Below are positions 61,116 to 64,000 of a stretch of 64,000 nucleotides of DNA, piece after piece (the stretch's first letter is position 1; each line of letters begins with the position of its first letter). This DNA is from Cryptomeria japonica. Lineage: Eukaryota > Streptophyta > Pinopsida > Cupressales > Cupressaceae. The DNA is taken from positions 821,745,896 to 821,809,895 of the forward strand of contig NC_081414.1 of NCBI RefSeq assembly GCF_030272615.1. The letters run 5' to 3'. Under the pieces are notes generated by a model. It saw only the letters and a program-made list of their open reading frames with translations. It did no database searches and was not told the origin of the DNA. The position numbers and the translations under genes were made by a program.

Positions 61116-62052
61116 TGTATACACCTAAAAATGGTCCGAAGATAATTAATTGAATAAGAAATTATTTAATTAATCCCCCTTCCCAATTCAATGGAATTCA
61201 TTAGCAATTTGATTAAATCCATTTCATCTACTTATTAATAAATCTAAGGATTTAAATAATAGGTTCATTTCAATAGGCCCCTTTGATTAATTAAATTAAT
61301 TAATCCTCCCCCCATTTAAATCATTTCTTCTAATCCCATAATTAATTAAAATAAATCAATTTATGAGTTGTTGAAAGTTAATTAGCCTTTTCCTATTATT
61401 TGAATTTTTAAATTCAAATTACCCACATGCCTCCTAACATCCTAACCTCCTTATCCTAACCTCCTATGGTGTGGATATTCTCCCCTTGAGACACATGGCA
61501 CTTTGGCCACATGTCTCCTCTCTTGGACACTTACCCTCTCATGAGAAAGGTTCCTTGAAACTTGTCACCACAGAGATGACAAGTGTCCCTTCCTCCAACC
61601 TCTTCTCCAACCTCCTTCAATTTCACCCTTGATATCTTCAGACTCAATCTTGACCATTGATTCCTGCCACCTCAACCTTGGCCTTGGACATCCTATAGAT
61701 ATCTCACATTATGGAGCATAAACGATCCCATCTGATATCAATTTAGGCATTGTTACTATAGGTATATCCATTCTCATTATCATTTGAGCATTATTATTAT
61801 AGGAAATTGCATCTTAGATCTAGTTTAATTTGATGATTTTCTAGCATAATTGTTGAATCATCATAGCTTAATCATGCATATCATTAGATTAATTAGACTC
61901 TGAGAGAAAATCCACACTCACATCTCTTAGGAGGTGATAGGTTTCTTTGTCATGGTTTATCTTTCATTTTCTTTGAATTTGCTAATCATGCTTGTAATGA
62001 TCTATTGAGTGTTTGCGTTACAGCTGTAGGTACCCTTCTTCACACACACAAC
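61116..62052 (+). repeat. Probable 3' LTR of element D
   Basis: Begins TGTATACACCTAAAAAT, resembling the element C LTR start TGTAGACACCTAGAA, directly after a purine tract. It has similar A/T palindromes (TTAATTGAATAAG, TTAATTAAATTAATTAA near 61285). The end is set at ACACACAACA (62052) only because a CA end is plausible there; no partner LTR is visible, so the right edge is uncertain. Confidence 0.45.
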
Positions 62053-63815
62053 ATATGGTATGTTTCAAATATATACTTGATGTACACTATCAACAATAAT
62101 TTCTCTTTCACATTGAGATTTGAGACTTCACGCTCTTCCATCCATTTGTTTCAATTTTGGCTAGTGTGAGCTATTATGTTTCAACTATTGGCTAATGTGA
62201 GCTATTTGAGATGTTGAACTGTTTGATTATTATCCTAAAACTTTCTACTAAAGTTGTTTTCAAATTTATGTCATATGTTCATAATTATAAGTTTTAGGAA
62301 TTTATTTTGCACATTGACATGTACATTTAATGACATGTTCAGTAGAGAGATCTAGAATGTAGACGTATAAATGATGCATTCAATAGAGAGACCAAGAATG
62401 CAAAAAGTATTAGAATAACTTTGTGAAGAGAGTCATTTTTTTCCAATTTTTCCTGTGGTTGCCATTAAAGGTCTTAGAGAGGAAAAAAAATGTCACTAAT
62501 TCCTATTAATTAATTAATAAAAGATAAGTAACCTTTTATTTTTAAGTATATTCAATGATTCTTTTTCATCTGAATTTCTAAACATTGATTGCTTAGGGCT
62601 ACTAGCCGGTGGGGCCCTCTTAACATGACATTTCCATTTTCTATCATTTCCATTACCGTAACATTCTCACGTTAATGTTTTCTATTTCTATTTATTTGTA
62701 CCTTTAATTTTGGAATAGCGCTGCAAATATTCCGAGTTTTAATTTTATTCTTTGCCCGATACGATTTCAAAAAAGGTGGACTAGGAGAAGATTACCAATA
62801 GATAATATAGTTCCAATAACCATCACCTTAATACCATGTTGACCCCCCAAGACATAAAAAATTGCTAGTACATAAATATAAAAACTACCAGTAAATATTT
62901 ATTTTAACACCAATACATGTTGACAAATGAATTAGTAGTTGAAAACAAAAACGTAAAAAAAATAAACAACTACTTGTACATTTCCTATTTTAATACAAAA
63001 CAACTTGCACAGATAATAAACATTTTTTATTTTTTAAAAAACTTAATGTTTACATTTGCCACTTTATGCAAGTGGCTTAAAAGTACAAATGTACTCCAAT
63101 TAGAATTACATATGCATAATTATTGGTGCATTACATGACATAAAAACAATCAATTTTAGACTTCTTAGACACTCAAGTGTACATTCTTCCAAATATCACT
63201 TCATAGCTTCATGCCTTAAATGGATCTTCACTTGGTACCAGCATTTGCAACAACTAGTATAAGGCTCCTCAATATCCAAGAATTTGCATAAAATCAAATT
63301 AAAAAAACCAAGTTTCATTCAAAGCATAGAAGATAATTGAACAATTCAAAGCAATGGAGTACTGCATATTTAATATGGCATGACCCACTGTTTCCCACAA
63401 AAATTCAAATTGAAAATAGCTAGCTACCACTGTCATGCTTTGTGAAGTGTACTTGTACCTGCAACCACAATGCACTCAATAAATCATTATAAGCATGGTT
63501 ATAAGATTTAAATCAAAGAAAGACAAAACCATAACTAATCGACTTATTGCCTCCTACTAAATGCGAGTATGAAAATGCTCTCAGATCTGATTATGCATAT
63601 TCTAGTGACTTGACTACACTTAGATGGAGGATTTGAATGATGCAAATGCATGATCTAGCAAGAATAACATGATTTAAGCTACATGATAATAAAATTAAGC
63701 TAATATTTAAGCTAAAATTGAGCATGATAACATTGTAAAAACTGATAAACTATAAGCTAGATGCCTATAATAACAATGCATAAGATGAAAATGAGATGGG
63801 ATGCAAAAATGATAT
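62053..63815. other. Unrecognised AT-rich sequence
   Basis: About 1.7 kb with only short frames of no known similarity. AGTAGAGAGATCTAGAATG / AATAGAGAGACCAAGAATG (62341 and 62382) is a short direct repeat. No gene, RNA or element boundary found. Confidence 0.4.
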
Positions 63816-64000
63816 TGTAGCATCCTAAAATTGCGACACTTGCAATTTCAACTGTATTTGGGTCTTCATGATGGTGACGCAACACTAAACCTGAATGGAG
63901 ACCCCGAAACTTGTTCATGACATCAAAAATTGCATTTTTTAGCACCCTGGCCTGATCCTCCTTGCACCCTGCTGTCCCTGGAGGTGGGACCATGGCGCCT
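63816..64000 (+). repeat. Possible start of another LTR, cut by window end
   Basis: TGTAGCATCCTAAAATTGCG begins a stretch of higher GC than the preceding 1.7 kb. The TG start and abrupt composition change look like an LTR edge, but there is no second copy to compare. A minus-strand frame (63993-63757) covers it and shows no known domain. Confidence 0.25.

Noticed and set aside
63757-63993. 78-codon minus-strand frame as a gene
   Set aside because: No recognisable domain, truncated context, and it overlaps a probable LTR edge.

Overview
The window looks like repeat-dominated, gene-poor plant nuclear DNA. The dense nesting of LTR retrotransposons, the very long LTRs (about 3.6 kb) and the old decayed copies suggest a large genome, perhaps a conifer or other gymnosperm. 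That placement is inference; no species marker is visible. I find no intact host gene, tRNA or rRNA. Almost everything is LTR retrotransposon in different states of decay, plus satellites and microsatellites.

Layout. (1) 1-7437, plus strand: element A. Its 5' LTR is cut by the window edge and its 3' LTR is 6249-7437. It carries two long reading frames and no protease, reverse transcriptase or integrase: ORF1 (coiled coil plus five zinc knuckles) and ORF2 (about 1120 codons, unrecognised). (2) 7438-9716: a purine-only tract, then a satellite built from direct and inverted 20-bp units centred on CATATG. (3) 10230-28956, minus strand: element B, a diverged relative of A with the same two ORFs. 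It is split by chromovirus copy 1 (13339-25321, plus strand, TSD TTCTT), a Ty3/Gypsy element with gag-pro-RT-RH-IN-chromodomain and 3.6 kb LTRs. (4) 28957-32435: mostly unrecognised, with one possible solo LTR. (5) 32436-44962, plus strand: element C, a Tat-like Ty3/Gypsy element with 779-bp LTRs. RT, RNase H and most of IN are deleted, but an antisense plant mobile domain gene remains between pol and the 3' LTR. (6) 44963-48888 and 60944-62052: tandem repeats, a promoter-like stretch and remnants of element D, a relative of C. D is interrupted by chromovirus copy 2 (48889-60938, minus strand, TSD AACAT). (7) 62053-64000: unrecognised, with the possible edge of another LTR.

How the parts work together. 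A and B depend on enzymes supplied in trans: they keep LTRs, primer-binding sites and polypurine tracts but encode no pol. Both show promoter-like sequence upstream of ORF2, so ORF2 may be transcribed separately. The chromovirus copies were the source of their own enzymes, but each is now broken by a few stops or a frameshift. In element A no frameshift is needed and all in-frame stops fit C-to-T changes, mostly CAG to TAG, which suggests decay under CHG cytosine methylation.

Most interesting signals: the conserved two-ORF family without pol (A and B); a tandem array of seven mini-hairpins with covarying arms in all four chromovirus LTRs; arrays of one CACGTCTGTG-like motif upstream of both the sense gag and the antisense gene of element C; and the dyad CATATG satellite.
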